A DNA stretch of 64,000 nt from an uncultured Prevotellaceae bacterium (GCA_937877605.1 CALFJA010000076.1:1-64000); one strand, 5' to 3'. Positions 15,882 to 26,100 are shown, counted from the first letter of the stretch. Numbers and translations are program-made. The notes: generated by a model not told the origin, from the letters alone.

Positions 15882-17021
15882 ATGAAAAAGACACTCGTTT
15901 GCTTGCTTGCTGCACTGTTCGTGGCAAGCAGTGCGATGGCACAAGAAAAGAAAATTCAACTGCCCTCCTGGATCCAAGATGTCAAGTTAAGCGGTTACGG
16001 CATGCTGCAATATCAGGCCAGCAGCCAGAAGAACGCCAAGTCGAACACCTTCCAGCTCCGACTGGCTCGTATATCGCTCGACGGACGCATCGCCAACGAC
16101 TTCTACTGGAAAGCACAAATACAGTTTAACGGCAACACGGCCAACCTCGGCAGTTCTCCCCGCGTGGTAGACCTGTTCGTGGAATGGCAGAAGCTCCCCT
16201 ATCTCATGGTAAAGGTTGGACAGTTCAAGCGCCCCTTCACCTTCGAGAATCCCATGCATCCGATTGACCAAGGGTTCCTCGGATACAGCCAGAATGTCAA
16301 TGCTTTGGCAGGATTCAGCGACAGGGCCGGCACACATGCCAGCAACGGCCGCGACATCGGTATCCAGCTGCAAGGCGACTTCCTGAAGGACAACAACGGC
16401 CGGGCCCTGCTCCACTACCAGGTGGGCGTATTCAACGGACAAGGCATCAACACCGGCGATGTAGACCAGCGCAAAGACCTCATCGGAGGCCTCTGGGTGA
16501 TGCCCGTAAAAGGCATGCGCATCGGTGCCTTCGGCTGGACCGGTTCCTACGCTCGCAAGGGGACATGGACCGAAGTGAACAACATGGGCGTTGAAGAACA
16601 GAAAACCGGCACCCGCAGCCTGTCGCAGCGCCGCTACGCCATCTCGGGTGAATACAAGATAAACGACTGGACCTTCCGTTCGGAATACATCCACTCGACC
16701 GGACAAGCGTTCAAGACACGTTACCAGAAAGCCGAGAACGCCGCCGACTGCACCCTAGCCAGCAACGGCGACAAGGCAGACGGTGTGTATGCACTGACCA
16801 TTGCACCTATCATTAAGAAGAAACTCTACGCCAAGGCACGCTATGACATGTACCGTTCGAACGGTGAATGGAACAGTGCAAAGACCCTCTATGAGATTGG
16901 CGCCAACTACCTCATCAGCAAAAACCTGCAAATCAATGCAGAAGTAGTCCGCGTTAACGACCGCTCTCTGGCCGAGCACGACTACAATATGGTAGACATC
17001 GAACTTGATTTCAGATTCTAA
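15882..17021 (+). CDS. Phosphate-selective porin O/P-type outer-membrane protein
   Basis: The 379-residue protein has a signal peptide (cleavage expected after SSAMA) and then a beta-barrel with features of the OprO/OprP family: RLARISLDGRIANDFYWKAQ, FVEWQ, VGQFKRPFTFEN, and the C-terminal NMVDIELDFRF ending in an aromatic residue, as needed for BAM recognition. It should form an anion channel in the outer membrane; phosphate or pyrophosphate selectivity is inferred from the family name. The stop is 21 nt before the pyrophosphatase start with no terminator between them, so the two are probably co-transcribed. Confidence 0.85.
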   Translation: MKKTLVCLLAALFVASSAMAQEKKIQLPSWIQDVKLSGYGMLQYQASSQKNAKSNTFQLRLARISLDGRIANDFYWKAQIQFNGNTANLGSSPRVVDLFVEWQKLPYLMVKVGQFKRPFTFENPMHPIDQGFLGYSQNVNALAGFSDRAGTHASNGRDIGIQLQGDFLKDNNGRALLHYQVGVFNGQGINTGDVDQRKDLIGGLWVMPVKGMRIGAFGWTGSYARKGTWTEVNNMGVEEQKTGTRSLSQRRYAISGEYKINDWTFRSEYIHSTGQAFKTRYQKAENAADCTLASNGDKADGVYALTIAPIIKKKLYAKARYDMYRSNGEWNSAKTLYEIGANYLISKNLQINAEVVRVNDRSLAEHDYNMVDIELDFRF

Positions 17022-17042
17022 TTAAACCTATAATTTAAGATT

Positions 17043-19238
17043 ATGAACAACATTCCAACTGTATTTTGGCTTATTCCGATAGCCAGTATTGTAGCGCTTT
17101 CCATGGCCTACTACTTCTTCCGTACCATGATTAAGGCGGACGAAGGCACACCCAGAATGAAAGAGATTGCCAAATATGTCCGCGACGGCGCCATGGCGTA
17201 TCTCAAACAGCAGTACAAAGTAGTGCTCATCGTATTTATCGTGCTGGCAGCACTGTTCGCTTTCATGGCGTATGTGCTCCATGCCCAGAACGAATGGGTG
17301 CCATTTGCCTTCCTCACCGGTGGTTTCTTCAGCGGTTTGGCAGGTTTCTTCGGCATGAAGACCGCCACCTATGCCAGCGGCCGTACGGCCAATGCTGCCC
17401 GCAAGAGCCTCGACAGCGGTTTGAAGATTGCCTTCCGTTCGGGTGCCGTGATGGGTCTTACCGTGGTAGGACTCGGCTTGCTCGACATTGCTATCTGGTT
17501 CATCGTGCTCAGCTACTTCTATGCTGACTCCGATGTCGCCCTCATTACCATTACGACAACCATGCTTACCTTCGGTATGGGTGCCTCTACTCAGGCCCTG
17601 TTTGCCCGTGTCGGCGGTGGTATCTACACCAAGGCAGCCGATGTTGGTGCCGACATCGTAGGCAAGGTTGAGGCAGACATTCCCGAAGACGACCCACGCA
17701 ACCCTGCAACCATCGCCGACAATGTGGGCGACAATGTAGGTGATGTGGCCGGTATGGGTGCCGACCTCTACGAAAGTTACTGCGGTTCGATTCTTTCCAC
17801 AGCCGCTCTCGGTGCTGCAGCCTTTGCAGGTGCCGGCGAAGCACAGTTGAAAGCCGTTATCGCTCCTATGCTGATAGCAGCCGTTGGCGTATTCCTCTCG
17901 CTCATCGGCATCTTCCTGGTACGCACAAAGGAAGGCGCAACCATGCGCGATTTGCTCAAGTCGCTGGCTTTGGGTACGAATGTCAGCGCCGTGCTGATTG
18001 CCGCTGCCACCTTCGCCATCCTCTACCTGCTCGGCATTGAAAACTGGCTCGGCCTGTCGTTCTCCGTTATCAGCGGCCTGGCAGCCGGTGTCATCATCGG
18101 CCAGGCAACCGAATACTACACCTCTCACAGTTACAAACCGACCCAGAAGATATCCGAAGCAGGCCAGACAGGCTCGGCAACCGTTATTATTAAGGGTATC
18201 GGTACCGGTATGATTTCGACCTGCATCCCCGTCATCACCATTGGTGTGGCCATCATGATGAGCTATCTCTGCGCAAACGGGTTCAACATGGAGATGAACG
18301 CCGAGGCCCTGGCACACGGTCTGTACGGTGTGGGCATCGCCGCAGTAGGTATGCTTTCCACTTTGGGTATCACCCTCGCGACCGACGCTTACGGTCCTAT
18401 TGCCGACAATGCCGGTGGTAATGCCGAGATGAGCGAGTTGGGCGAAGAGGTTCGTCACCGCACGGACGCACTCGATGCACTGGGCAACACAACAGCCGCT
18501 ACGGGCAAGGGATTTGCCATTGGTTCTGCAGCCCTGACCGCCCTGGCACTGCTTGCTTCCTATATTGAGGAAATCAAGATTGCCATGGAGCGTTCCGGAA
18601 AGACACTGACCAACCTTGCCGGCGACACCATCAGTGCCGCTCAGGCCACTATTCCCGACTTCATGAACTATTTCCAGGTTAACCTGATGAACCCGAAAGT
18701 GCTGGTTGGTGCCTTCATCGGTGCCATGGCAGCCTTCCTCTTCTGCGGTCTGACCATGGAAGCAGTGGGCCGTGCAGCCCAGAAGATGGTTGTTGAGGTA
18801 CGCCGTCAGTTCAAGGAGATTGCAGGCATCCTGGAAGGGACCGGCACTCCCGACTACGGCCGCTGCGTGGAAATCTCCACCCGTGCTGCCCAGCATGAGA
18901 TGATTTTCCCGTCAATCCTTGCCATCATCATCCCGATTATCGTTGGTTTGGTTCTCGGCGTGGCTGGTGTGCTTGGCCTGCTGGTTGGCGGATTGGCCGG
19001 TGGTTTCACCCTCGCCGTGTTCATGGCCAACGCAGGTGGTGCATGGGACAATGCCAAGAAGAATGTAGAAGAAGGCAACTTCGGCGGCAAGGGCTCCTTT
19101 GCTCACAAGGCAACCATCGTCGGCGACACCGTTGGCGACCCCTTCAAAGACACTTCCGGCCCATCGCTTAACATCCTAATCAAGCTCATGTCGATGGTAA
19201 GTATCGTCATGGCAGGTCTGACCATTGCATTTATCTAA
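17043..19238 (+). CDS. hppA: Membrane-bound ion-translocating pyrophosphatase
   Basis: The 731-residue protein has about 16 transmembrane helices and hydrolyses PPi while pumping H+ and/or Na+. The substrate motifs are intact: DVGADIVGKVE, the acidic DNVGDNVGDVAGMGADLYES, and near the C-terminus GGAWDNAKK and GDTVGDPFKDTSGPS. The sequence GNTTAATGKG has Ala where K+-independent enzymes carry Lys, which suggests a K+-dependent enzyme. Related Bacteroides enzymes pump Na+ and H+, but ion choice cannot be read with certainty. Together with ppdK it points to PPi as an energy currency. Confidence 0.97.
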   Translation: MNNIPTVFWLIPIASIVALSMAYYFFRTMIKADEGTPRMKEIAKYVRDGAMAYLKQQYKVVLIVFIVLAALFAFMAYVLHAQNEWVPFAFLTGGFFSGLAGFFGMKTATYASGRTANAARKSLDSGLKIAFRSGAVMGLTVVGLGLLDIAIWFIVLSYFYADSDVALITITTTMLTFGMGASTQALFARVGGGIYTKAADVGADIVGKVEADIPEDDPRNPATIADNVGDNVGDVAGMGADLYESYCGSILSTAALGAAAFAGAGEAQLKAVIAPMLIAAVGVFLSLIGIFLVRTKEGATMRDLLKSLALGTNVSAVLIAAATFAILYLLGIENWLGLSFSVISGLAAGVIIGQATEYYTSHSYKPTQKISEAGQTGSATVIIKGIGTGMISTCIPVITIGVAIMMSYLCANGFNMEMNAEALAHGLYGVGIAAVGMLSTLGITLATDAYGPIADNAGGNAEMSELGEEVRHRTDALDALGNTTAATGKGFAIGSAALTALALLASYIEEIKIAMERSGKTLTNLAGDTISAAQATIPDFMNYFQVNLMNPKVLVGAFIGAMAAFLFCGLTMEAVGRAAQKMVVEVRRQFKEIAGILEGTGTPDYGRCVEISTRAAQHEMIFPSILAIIIPIIVGLVLGVAGVLGLLVGGLAGGFTLAVFMANAGGAWDNAKKNVEEGNFGGKGSFAHKATIVGDTVGDPFKDTSGPSLNILIKLMSMVSIVMAGLTIAFI

Positions 19239-19254
19239 AAACAAGAATAGAACT

Positions 19255-19461
19255 ATGCAAGACGATTGGAAATTTGATCTTCGCAAGAATTCATCGCGCT
19301 CACTGAAGCAGGAGCACTTGGACGAAAGTGAGAAGTTCAAGAACTGGAACCTCCGCAACCGCCGTCGCCACAAGATAATCAAGCGGCTGACATGGCGCTG
19401 CCTCCTCTTCCTGGCCTTGCTACTGCCCTTCGTTGCCCTGATTCTATGGGTGATTGACTGA
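19255..19461 (+). CDS. Small single-span membrane protein, unrecognised
   Basis: This 68-residue protein has a charged N-terminal half (DDWKFDLRKNSSRSLKQEH), a basic stretch RNRRRHKIIKR and one C-terminal hydrophobic helix (CLLFLALLLPFVALILWVI). The positive-inside rule places the N-terminus in the cytoplasm. It begins 16 nt after the pyrophosphatase stop and ends just before a terminator, so it is the last gene of that transcript. A role as a small partner of the pump is possible but only from position. Confidence 0.7.
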   Translation: MQDDWKFDLRKNSSRSLKQEHLDESEKFKNWNLRNRRRHKIIKRLTWRCLLFLALLLPFVALILWVID

Positions 19462-19481
19462 TAGCGATGAACAAATAAGAG

Positions 19482-19513
19482 AAATCCCACTTGGAAATGT
19501 CCGAGTGGGATTT
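19482..19513. terminator. Bidirectional intrinsic terminator
   Basis: Arms AAATCCCACT (19482-19491) and AGTGGGATTT (19504-19513) are followed by TTC. It separates the convergent pyrophosphatase transcript and the ATP-grasp-like gene, which ends at 19515. Confidence 0.8.
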
Positions 19514-19514
19514 T

Positions 19515-20591
19515 TCATATCAGGGCGTTGTTGACGATATTCTCCAGATAGGGCGACACCTGCAGCCGGTAGCGGTCGGTATATTTTATACGCATTATCC
19601 GCCAGGGCTGCGGCTGTCTGGGCGTCAGTGCCAGTGCGACATGGCCCATGGTGCGGCGCAGGTTCATCTCCACACACGGATGAACCATGAAGGAATCCCC
19701 GGCCTGCGGATGGCTGACAATCATCATGTCAATGCCCAACGGCCCTACATAGTGGGGCGCTATGTGGCTGGAAATGAGGGTGATGATTTCATGGCGCAGG
19801 TGTTGCAGCAAGCCGCTGTCTACATATTGCCCCAGTTCCTTCGTCTTTTCCTCCTCCGTGGCAATGAGATTGCCGGTATAGGCTCCCCTGACGGTCTGGA
19901 AGAGCGAGAGCCCGAGGTATTCCACCCGGCGGTCGGCCGTGCATTCAAACTCCATGGCAAAGTCCCTCACCTTTTTATAATAAGGTTCCTGCATGACGGC
20001 TCCCTGCTGGCGTACTATATTCTCCGCCCATCGGCGCAGGGCACTGTCGTCGGCCCGTTCCACATAGCGCACTCCCCGTCCGCTTGAACTCCATGGCGAC
20101 TTCAGCACGGTGTGAGGCTGCAAATGTGGGACCTTGCGGCAGCAGACGGCTTCGCCCAGCAGTTGCGGATGGCTCCGTACCAAGGGTGCGAGCAGGTGTT
20201 CCGCCGCCCACTGGCGACTGCTGAACTGCCGGTACAGTTCGATGTATTCGTCCGACGGCATGAGCCTTTCCTCCACGCCGTGCCGCAACAACTGCCGTCG
20301 GAGGCTCTTGTTCCAGCCCCACACGCAGATTTCGGACGGTTGGACATAGCTTCTGGAAAGTTCGTCGAAGGTCAGGTAGCGCACCTGATGCAGGTACTGT
20401 CCCATGTGGCGGGTGTACAAGGCCGTTGACTCGAGGTCGTCCACCAGCACCCAGTCGCCGTTCTCTGCCCACAGTGCGGGCAGGAAACCAAGGTCGGCAC
20501 GCAGTTCTCGGCCGGCATGCGGGGCTGTATAGTTGGCCAGGTTGGCTGCAAGCGCCAGGTCATGGTCGGGATTGAATATGTGAAGTCTCAT
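19515..20591 (-). CDS. Conserved ATP-grasp-like protein, function unknown
   Basis: The 358-residue soluble protein starts with MRLHIFNPDHDLALAANLAN. A central nucleotide-binding-like segment, VLKSPWSSSGRGVRYV, resembles the glycine-rich loop of ATP-grasp ligases. A late acidic pair in GIDMMIV and a closing PCVEMNLRRTMGH would suit metal-ATP binding. I recognise this only as a Bacteroidetes conserved protein; the substrate is unknown. The ATG at 20591 lies about 48 nt after a TAACTTTG box. The gene is monocistronic between terminators. Confidence 0.75.
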   Translation of the reverse strand: MRLHIFNPDHDLALAANLANYTAPHAGRELRADLGFLPALWAENGDWVLVDDLESTALYTRHMGQYLHQVRYLTFDELSRSYVQPSEICVWGWNKSLRRQLLRHGVEERLMPSDEYIELYRQFSSRQWAAEHLLAPLVRSHPQLLGEAVCCRKVPHLQPHTVLKSPWSSSGRGVRYVERADDSALRRWAENIVRQQGAVMQEPYYKKVRDFAMEFECTADRRVEYLGLSLFQTVRGAYTGNLIATEEEKTKELGQYVDSGLLQHLRHEIITLISSHIAPHYVGPLGIDMMIVSHPQAGDSFMVHPCVEMNLRRTMGHVALALTPRQPQPWRIMRIKYTDRYRLQVSPYLENIVNNALI

Positions 20592-20639
20592 TCCTGTATA
20601 CCTTGTTTTGCGGTGATGCCGTCTGACAACACTCCTCCA

Positions 20640-20676
20640 CAAAGTTACGACTAAGCGGGCAAAGAGCAAAATAAAT
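20640..20676 (-). promoter_or_regulatory. Promoter in a dispersed repeat shared with the dispanin operon
   Basis: On the minus strand TTTG (20670-20667) and TAACTTTG (20647-20640) are 19 nt apart. The block reads CAAAGTTACGACTAAGCGGG on the plus strand and then GCAAAATAAA, closely matching CAAAGATACGATTAAGCGAG at 8768. Confidence 0.7.
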
Positions 20677-20718
20677 TTGTTTTTTCAAGTGCGGACAGTG
20701 TTCTTTTAAGCAATAAAA

Positions 20719-21125
20719 TGTCAAGATAAATTACTGCACACTGCCGTTTGCTGACGCAAAATCCGGCTCCAAGGGCGAATATCCGGACAATCGACGGTAA
20801 AAGAACGGAAATGTCAAGCATTTTGCAAGTTGTTAGCACTCAACAAATTGCAGAAAAATGTCAGTTTTTCGCATTCAAACCATTTCCCAATTGCCGCCCA
20901 AACGCACTGCAAACGAGCCCCAGTTGCAAGCCGAAAGGACGGTTTTCGCATTTCAAAACACGGCAAACGGCTATGCAAGTGAGCCCCAAACGGAAAACCG
21001 TCATGTCGCGCACGGGCATAAACTGACCGAAAAATGCCCCGAATTTACATAAAAATGGTGTCTCTCCACCTGGTTGCGGAATTGCACACTTTTGGAAAAT
21101 GTAAAGATTTTAGAAGAATTTTGCG
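20719..21125. repeat. Larger intergenic element containing palindrome copy C
   Basis: The left boundary motif TGTCAAGAT plus TTACTGCACACT (ending 20742) and the right boundary TTGCACACTTTT (21082-21093) followed by GTAA recur, with a similar interval of about 340-350 bp, around copy F at 46.8-47.1 kb. The interior carries the dispersed palindrome copy C (about 20887-20997: CGCCCAAACGCACTGCAAAC, GAGCCCCAGTTG, GAGCCCCAAACGG). The 684 bp between 20592 and 21275 otherwise hold only promoters and no supported gene. Confidence 0.65.
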
Positions 21126-21275
21126 TGCTGTCAGCCACCGCTGCAAAACGGATAAAAAGTGCAATGAAAACACCCATGCGGAAAAACAGCGGAACAGATG
21201 GGGGAAATAATAAAATTATTTGTATATTTGCAGTTGCTGCTTTCACTTACAGCCATTAACCCTCCTTCACATTCC

Positions 21276-22472
21276 ATGTCCCTGCTCGACGCTTTCTATC
21301 GTACGCACGCCTACTTGATCCAGCACACACCGGCTGGTGTCAGGCGCATGCTCATGGACGAGATTGACTGGAACGACCGCCTCATCGGCATCAAGGGGAC
21401 GCGCGGTGTGGGCAAGACCACCTTCCTCCTGCAATATGCCAAGGAGAAATTCCCGCTTGACGACCGCCAGTGTCTCTACATCAACATGAACAACTTCTAC
21501 TTCCAGGGACGGGGCATTACGGCCTTTGCCGGCGAGTTTGTGAAACAAGGCGGGCGGGTGCTACTCATCGATCAGGTGTTCAAGGACCACAACTGGAGCC
21601 AGGAACTCCGGCAGTGCTACGACAGCTATCCGCAACTGAAGATTGTCTTCACCGGCTCCAGCGTGATGCGGCTGAAAGAGGAAAACCCGGAAATTGGCAA
21701 AATCGTCAAGAGTTACAACCTCAGAGGATTCTCCTTCCGCGAGTTCATCAACATAAAGACCGGCCTGCAACTGCCTGCCTACACCCTCGAAGAGATACTC
21801 CTCCGCAACGGCGAAATCCAACGCGAGATACTGTCAAGGGTCAGTCCCAAGCAGTATTTCCAGGACTACCTTCACCACGGTTTCTATCCCTTCTTCCAGG
21901 AGCAGCGCAACTATTCGGAAAATCTGCTTAAGACCATGAACATGATAACCGAGGTGGACATACTGCTCATCAAGCAAATCGAGCTGAAATACCTTCCCAA
22001 GATAAAGAAGCTCTTCTATCTGCTGGCCTGCAACGCATCGAAAACACCCAACATCAGCATCCTGGCAAGGGAAATCCAGACCAGCCGCGCCACCGTGATG
22101 AAGTACATCAAGTACCTTGCCGACGCCCGGCTCATCAACATTCTCTACCGCAACGAAGAGACCCTGCACAAGAAACCTGCACGCGTCATGCTCCACAACA
22201 CCAACCTGATGTACGCAATCTACCCCATACAGGTGAAACAACAGGAAGTGATGCAAACCTTCATGCTCAATGCCCTCTGGGATAAGAACACCGTAAACAG
22301 CACCGAAAAGCCCGACACTTTCGTACTCAACAAGGACCGCCGGCTCATCATCTACGACGCACTCGGCAGCAAGCAACCCACACAGAAGGAAGACAACATT
22401 TACATCAGGTACAACACGGAAATCGGAAGAAACAACCACATACCTTTGTGGCTACTCGGATTTTTGTATTAA
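21276..22472 (+). CDS. AAA ATPase with DUF4143-type C-terminus
   Basis: The 398-residue protein is an AAA_14 ATPase: Walker A GTRGVGKTTFLLQ near residue 35, Walker B-like VLLIDQV, sensor IVFTGSSVMRLK, then a DUF4143 region including a winged-helix-like part (TPNISILAREIQTSRATVMK) and a nuclease-like tail. Such genes are common, often in many copies, in Bacteroidales; no function is established. Walker B reads LLIDQV, so the usual second acidic residue is Gln. The ATG at 21276 follows a TATATTTG box at 21223-21230. Confidence 0.85.
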   Translation: MSLLDAFYRTHAYLIQHTPAGVRRMLMDEIDWNDRLIGIKGTRGVGKTTFLLQYAKEKFPLDDRQCLYINMNNFYFQGRGITAFAGEFVKQGGRVLLIDQVFKDHNWSQELRQCYDSYPQLKIVFTGSSVMRLKEENPEIGKIVKSYNLRGFSFREFINIKTGLQLPAYTLEEILLRNGEIQREILSRVSPKQYFQDYLHHGFYPFFQEQRNYSENLLKTMNMITEVDILLIKQIELKYLPKIKKLFYLLACNASKTPNISILAREIQTSRATVMKYIKYLADARLINILYRNEETLHKKPARVMLHNTNLMYAIYPIQVKQQEVMQTFMLNALWDKNTVNSTEKPDTFVLNKDRRLIIYDALGSKQPTQKEDNIYIRYNTEIGRNNHIPLWLLGFLY

Positions 22473-22509
22473 ATTTGCAAGCAAATTAAATACCCAAGGC
22501 ACACACACC

Positions 22510-23064
22510 ATGAACAAAACAGCAAAAACCGCCCTCAAAGTTCTCCTTGGCGTCTTCGTGGCACTCATCCTCGTCATTGCCGGATGCGGAGCCTACATTT
22601 ACTACGAGATAAACAAGAAGAACAAGGAACTCCAACTCGTCGAACAGCAGCACAGCAAAGGCACCCCCTTCGTCGACTTCGAAACCGAATACAACGGAAA
22701 GGTCGCCAAACTGTCCGACTATGTGGGCAAGGGGCAGTATACACTGGTCGACTTCTGGGCCTCGTGGTGCCCTCCCTGCCGCGCAGAGATACCCAACCTC
22801 ATTGCCGCCCATAACAAGTATGCCGGCAAAGGACTCATCGTGTTGGGCGTAGCCGTTTCCGACGAACCAGCCGACACAGAGAAAGCCATCAAGGAACTGG
22901 GCATCAACTATCCCCAGATGATCAACGCAGGAAGCACACCTGCCGAACTCTACGGCATCAGCGGCATTCCACACATCATCCTCTTCGGACCCGACGGCAA
23001 CATTGTCGAGCGCGGACTCCGCGGAGAACGCATCGAACAAAAACTCGCGGAAATATACCAATAA
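22510..23064 (+). CDS. TlpA/ResA-type thioredoxin-like protein
   Basis: The 184-residue protein has an N-terminal membrane anchor (VLLGVFVALILVIAGCGAYI; the Cys could also be a lipid site) and an extracytoplasmic thioredoxin fold with the active site DFWASWCPPCRAEIPNL and a cis-Pro in GIPHIILFG. It should act as a thiol-disulfide oxidoreductase in the periplasm. It starts 37 nt after the AAA ATPase gene, so it could be co-transcribed, and it precedes nifJ by 84 nt. Confidence 0.88.
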   Translation: MNKTAKTALKVLLGVFVALILVIAGCGAYIYYEINKKNKELQLVEQQHSKGTPFVDFETEYNGKVAKLSDYVGKGQYTLVDFWASWCPPCRAEIPNLIAAHNKYAGKGLIVLGVAVSDEPADTEKAIKELGINYPQMINAGSTPAELYGISGIPHIILFGPDGNIVERGLRGERIEQKLAEIYQ

Positions 23065-23099
23065 CCCCTTTCACTACGCACTTTTCCCAGCAAGAAAAT

Positions 23100-23140
23100 A
23101 TAAATAGTAAAATCAGTAAATAGTAAATCGGTAAACTAAT
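23100..23140. repeat. AGTAAAT-type simple repeat in the nifJ leader
   Basis: AAATAGTAAAATCAGTAAA and TAGTAAATCGGTAAAC precede the nifJ ATG by about 10 nt. A very similar stretch stands directly before ribE (41061-41098). The role is unknown; a leader or translation-enhancer function is conjecture. Confidence 0.5.
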
Positions 23141-23148
23141 TAATCATT

Positions 23149-26100
23149 ATGGCAAAAGTAAAGAAATTTATCACCTGTGATGGTAACGAAGCAGCCGCAC
23201 ACATCAGTTACATGTTTTCTGAAGTGGCTGCCATCTACCCCATCACTCCCTCTTCCCCCATGGCAGAACATGTAGACGAATGGGCTGCCCGCGGTCGTAA
23301 GAACCTCTTTGGCCAGACCGTCAGCGTACAGGAAATGCAGTCCGAAGGCGGTGCCGCCGGTGCACTGCACGGCGCATTGCAGGCTGGTGCACTGACCACA
23401 ACATTCACCGCCTCGCAGGGATTGCTCCTCATGATTCCCAACATGTACAAGATTGCAGGCGAGATGCTGCCCTGCGTGTTCGATGTGTCGGCCCGCACAC
23501 TGGCCAGCCATTCCCTCTGTATTTTCGGAGACCATCAGGATGTTATGGCCTGCCGGCAGACCGGTTTTGCCATGTTCTGCTCAGGTTCCGTACAGGAAGT
23601 GATGGACCTCACAGCCGTACCACATCTGGCAACGCTCAAGACCAACATTCCGTTCGTCAACTTCTTCGACGGATTCCGCACCTCACACGAATATCACAAG
23701 ATTGAAATGATGGAGCAGGAAGACATTGAGAAACTGCTCGATCCCGACGACATCAAGCGCTTCCGCGACCGTGCACTATCGCCAGAACGCCCCGTCACAC
23801 GCGGAACGGCCGAGAACCCCGAAACATTCTTCACGCACCGTGAGGCATGCAACAAGGCTTACGAGAATGTACCGGAGGTGGTTGAACACTATCTGGGCAA
23901 GATCAGCGAAATCACCGGACGCGAATACCACCTCTTCTCCTACTATGGCGCAGAGGACGCCGACCGCATCATCATCCTCATGGGCTCTGCTTCGGAAGCC
24001 GCACGCGAGGCTATCGACTATCTCAATGCACAAGGACAGAAGGTTGGTATGGTCAGCGTGCACCTCTATCGCCCATTCTCGGTGAAGCACCTCCTTGCAG
24101 CCGTGCCCAAGACCGTGAAACGCATTGCCGTACTCGACCGCACCAAAGAACCAGGTGCCGAGGGAGAGCCGCTATACCTCGATGTAAAGAGCGCCTTCTA
24201 CGATGTAGACGACAAGCCGCTCATCGTCGGTGGACGCTACGGACTGGGCTCTGCCGACACCACACCGGCCAAGATCATTGCCGTTTTCAACAATCTCGCA
24301 CTCAATGAGCCGAAAAACCACTTCACCGTTGGCATCGTCGACGATGTCACTTTCTCCTCCCTGCCAGAAGTAGAGGAAATACCCATGGGCGGAGCGGGCA
24401 CCTTTGAGGCCAAGTTCTACGGCCTCGGAGCCGACGGTACGGTCGGGGCAAACAAGAACAGCGTTAAAATCATCGGCGACAACACCGACAAATATTGCCA
24501 GGCGTACTTCTCCTACGACTCGAAAAAGTCCGGCGGCTTCACCTGCTCCCATCTCCGATTCGGCGATACCCCCATTCGCTCCACCTATCTGGTGAACACA
24601 CCTAACTTCGTCGCATGCCATGTGCAGGCCTATCTGAACATGTACGATGTCATCCGCGGCCTGCAGAAGAACGGAACATTCCTGCTCAATACCATCTTCG
24701 ACGGCGAAGAGTTGGTCAACTTCATCCCGAACAGGGTGAAACGCTACTTCGCACAGAACAACATCACCGTCTACTACATCAACGCTACCAAGATAGCACA
24801 GGAGATTGGGCTGGGCAACCGCACCAACACCATTCTGCAGTCGGCATTCTTCCGCATCACAGGCGTTATCCCAGTGAACCTCGCCGTGGAGCAGATGAAG
24901 AAGTTCATCGTAAAATCTTACGGCAAGAAGGGCGAAGATGTGGTCAACATGAACTACGCTGCGGTTGATCGCGGCGGCGAATACAAGCAACTTGCCGTAG
25001 ATCCGGCATGGGCCAGCCTTGCAGACGACGCCAAGGTGGAAGACGACGCCCCGGCATTCGTCAAGGAACTGGTACGCCCCATCAACGCACAGTCGGGCGA
25101 CCTGCTGAAGGTAAGCGACTTTGTCAAGCACGATACGGTGGACGGCAGTTGGGAGAACGGCACTGCCGCATGGGAAAAGCGCGGCGTGGAAGCATTCGTA
25201 CCGGTTTGGAACAAGGAAAACTGTATCCAGTGTAACAAGTGTGCCTATGTGTGTCCTCATGCAGCCATCCGCCCCTTTGTGCTCACCGATGAGGAACTGG
25301 CAGGCTTCAATGCCCTCGACACCATCGAGATGAAGGCTCCGGCCGCCATGAAAGGCATGCACTTCCGCATTGAGACTTCCGTACTCGACTGTCTCGGCTG
25401 CGGTAACTGCGCAGATGTTTGCCCGGGCAATCCGAAGCTGGGCAAGGCACTCTCCATGGTTCCGTTCAATCCGGACACCGACGAGATGAAGCAAGAGGCA
25501 CGGAACTGGGACAAGCTCGTGCGCGATGTAAAGAGCAAACAAGACCTCGTCGACATCAAGGCCAATGTGAAGAACTCACAGTTTGCCACTCCGCTCTTCG
25601 AGTTCTCCGGTGCATGCTCCGGCTGCGGTGAGACTCCCTATGTGAAACTCATCAGCCAGTTGTTCGGCGACCGCGAGATGGTGGCCAACGCCACTGGCTG
25701 TTCTTCCATCTATTCGGCATCCATTCCCTCCACGCCTTACTGCAAGAACGAGAAAGGTCAGGGACCGGCGTTCGACAATTCGCTCTTCGAAGACTTCTGC
25801 GAGTTCGGCATGGGCATGGTGCTCGGTAACAAGAAGATGAAAGAGCGTGTGAGTATGTTGCTGCGCGAGGCTACTGCCGATGAGAATTGTCCCGCCGAGT
25901 TCAAGTCGCTGGCTGAGGAATGGATTGAAAAGCAGAACGATGCCGACGAAACCAAGCGTCTGGCTGCCCTGCTGAAGCCATTCATTGCAGGCGGTGCCGA
26001 AATCGGTTGTCCCCATTGCAAGGAACTGCAGACATTGGAACACTACCTGATTAAGCGCAGCCAGTGGATTATCGGTGGCGACGGTGCAAGCTACGACATC

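Noticed and set aside
17028..18896. Long minus-strand open frame (622 codons) opposite hppA
   Set aside because: Antisense to a clear pyrophosphatase; composition rich in His, Gly and Cys without motifs.
24172..25542. Minus-strand open frame of 456 codons opposite nifJ
   Set aside because: Antisense shadow of a conserved enzyme; no family features.
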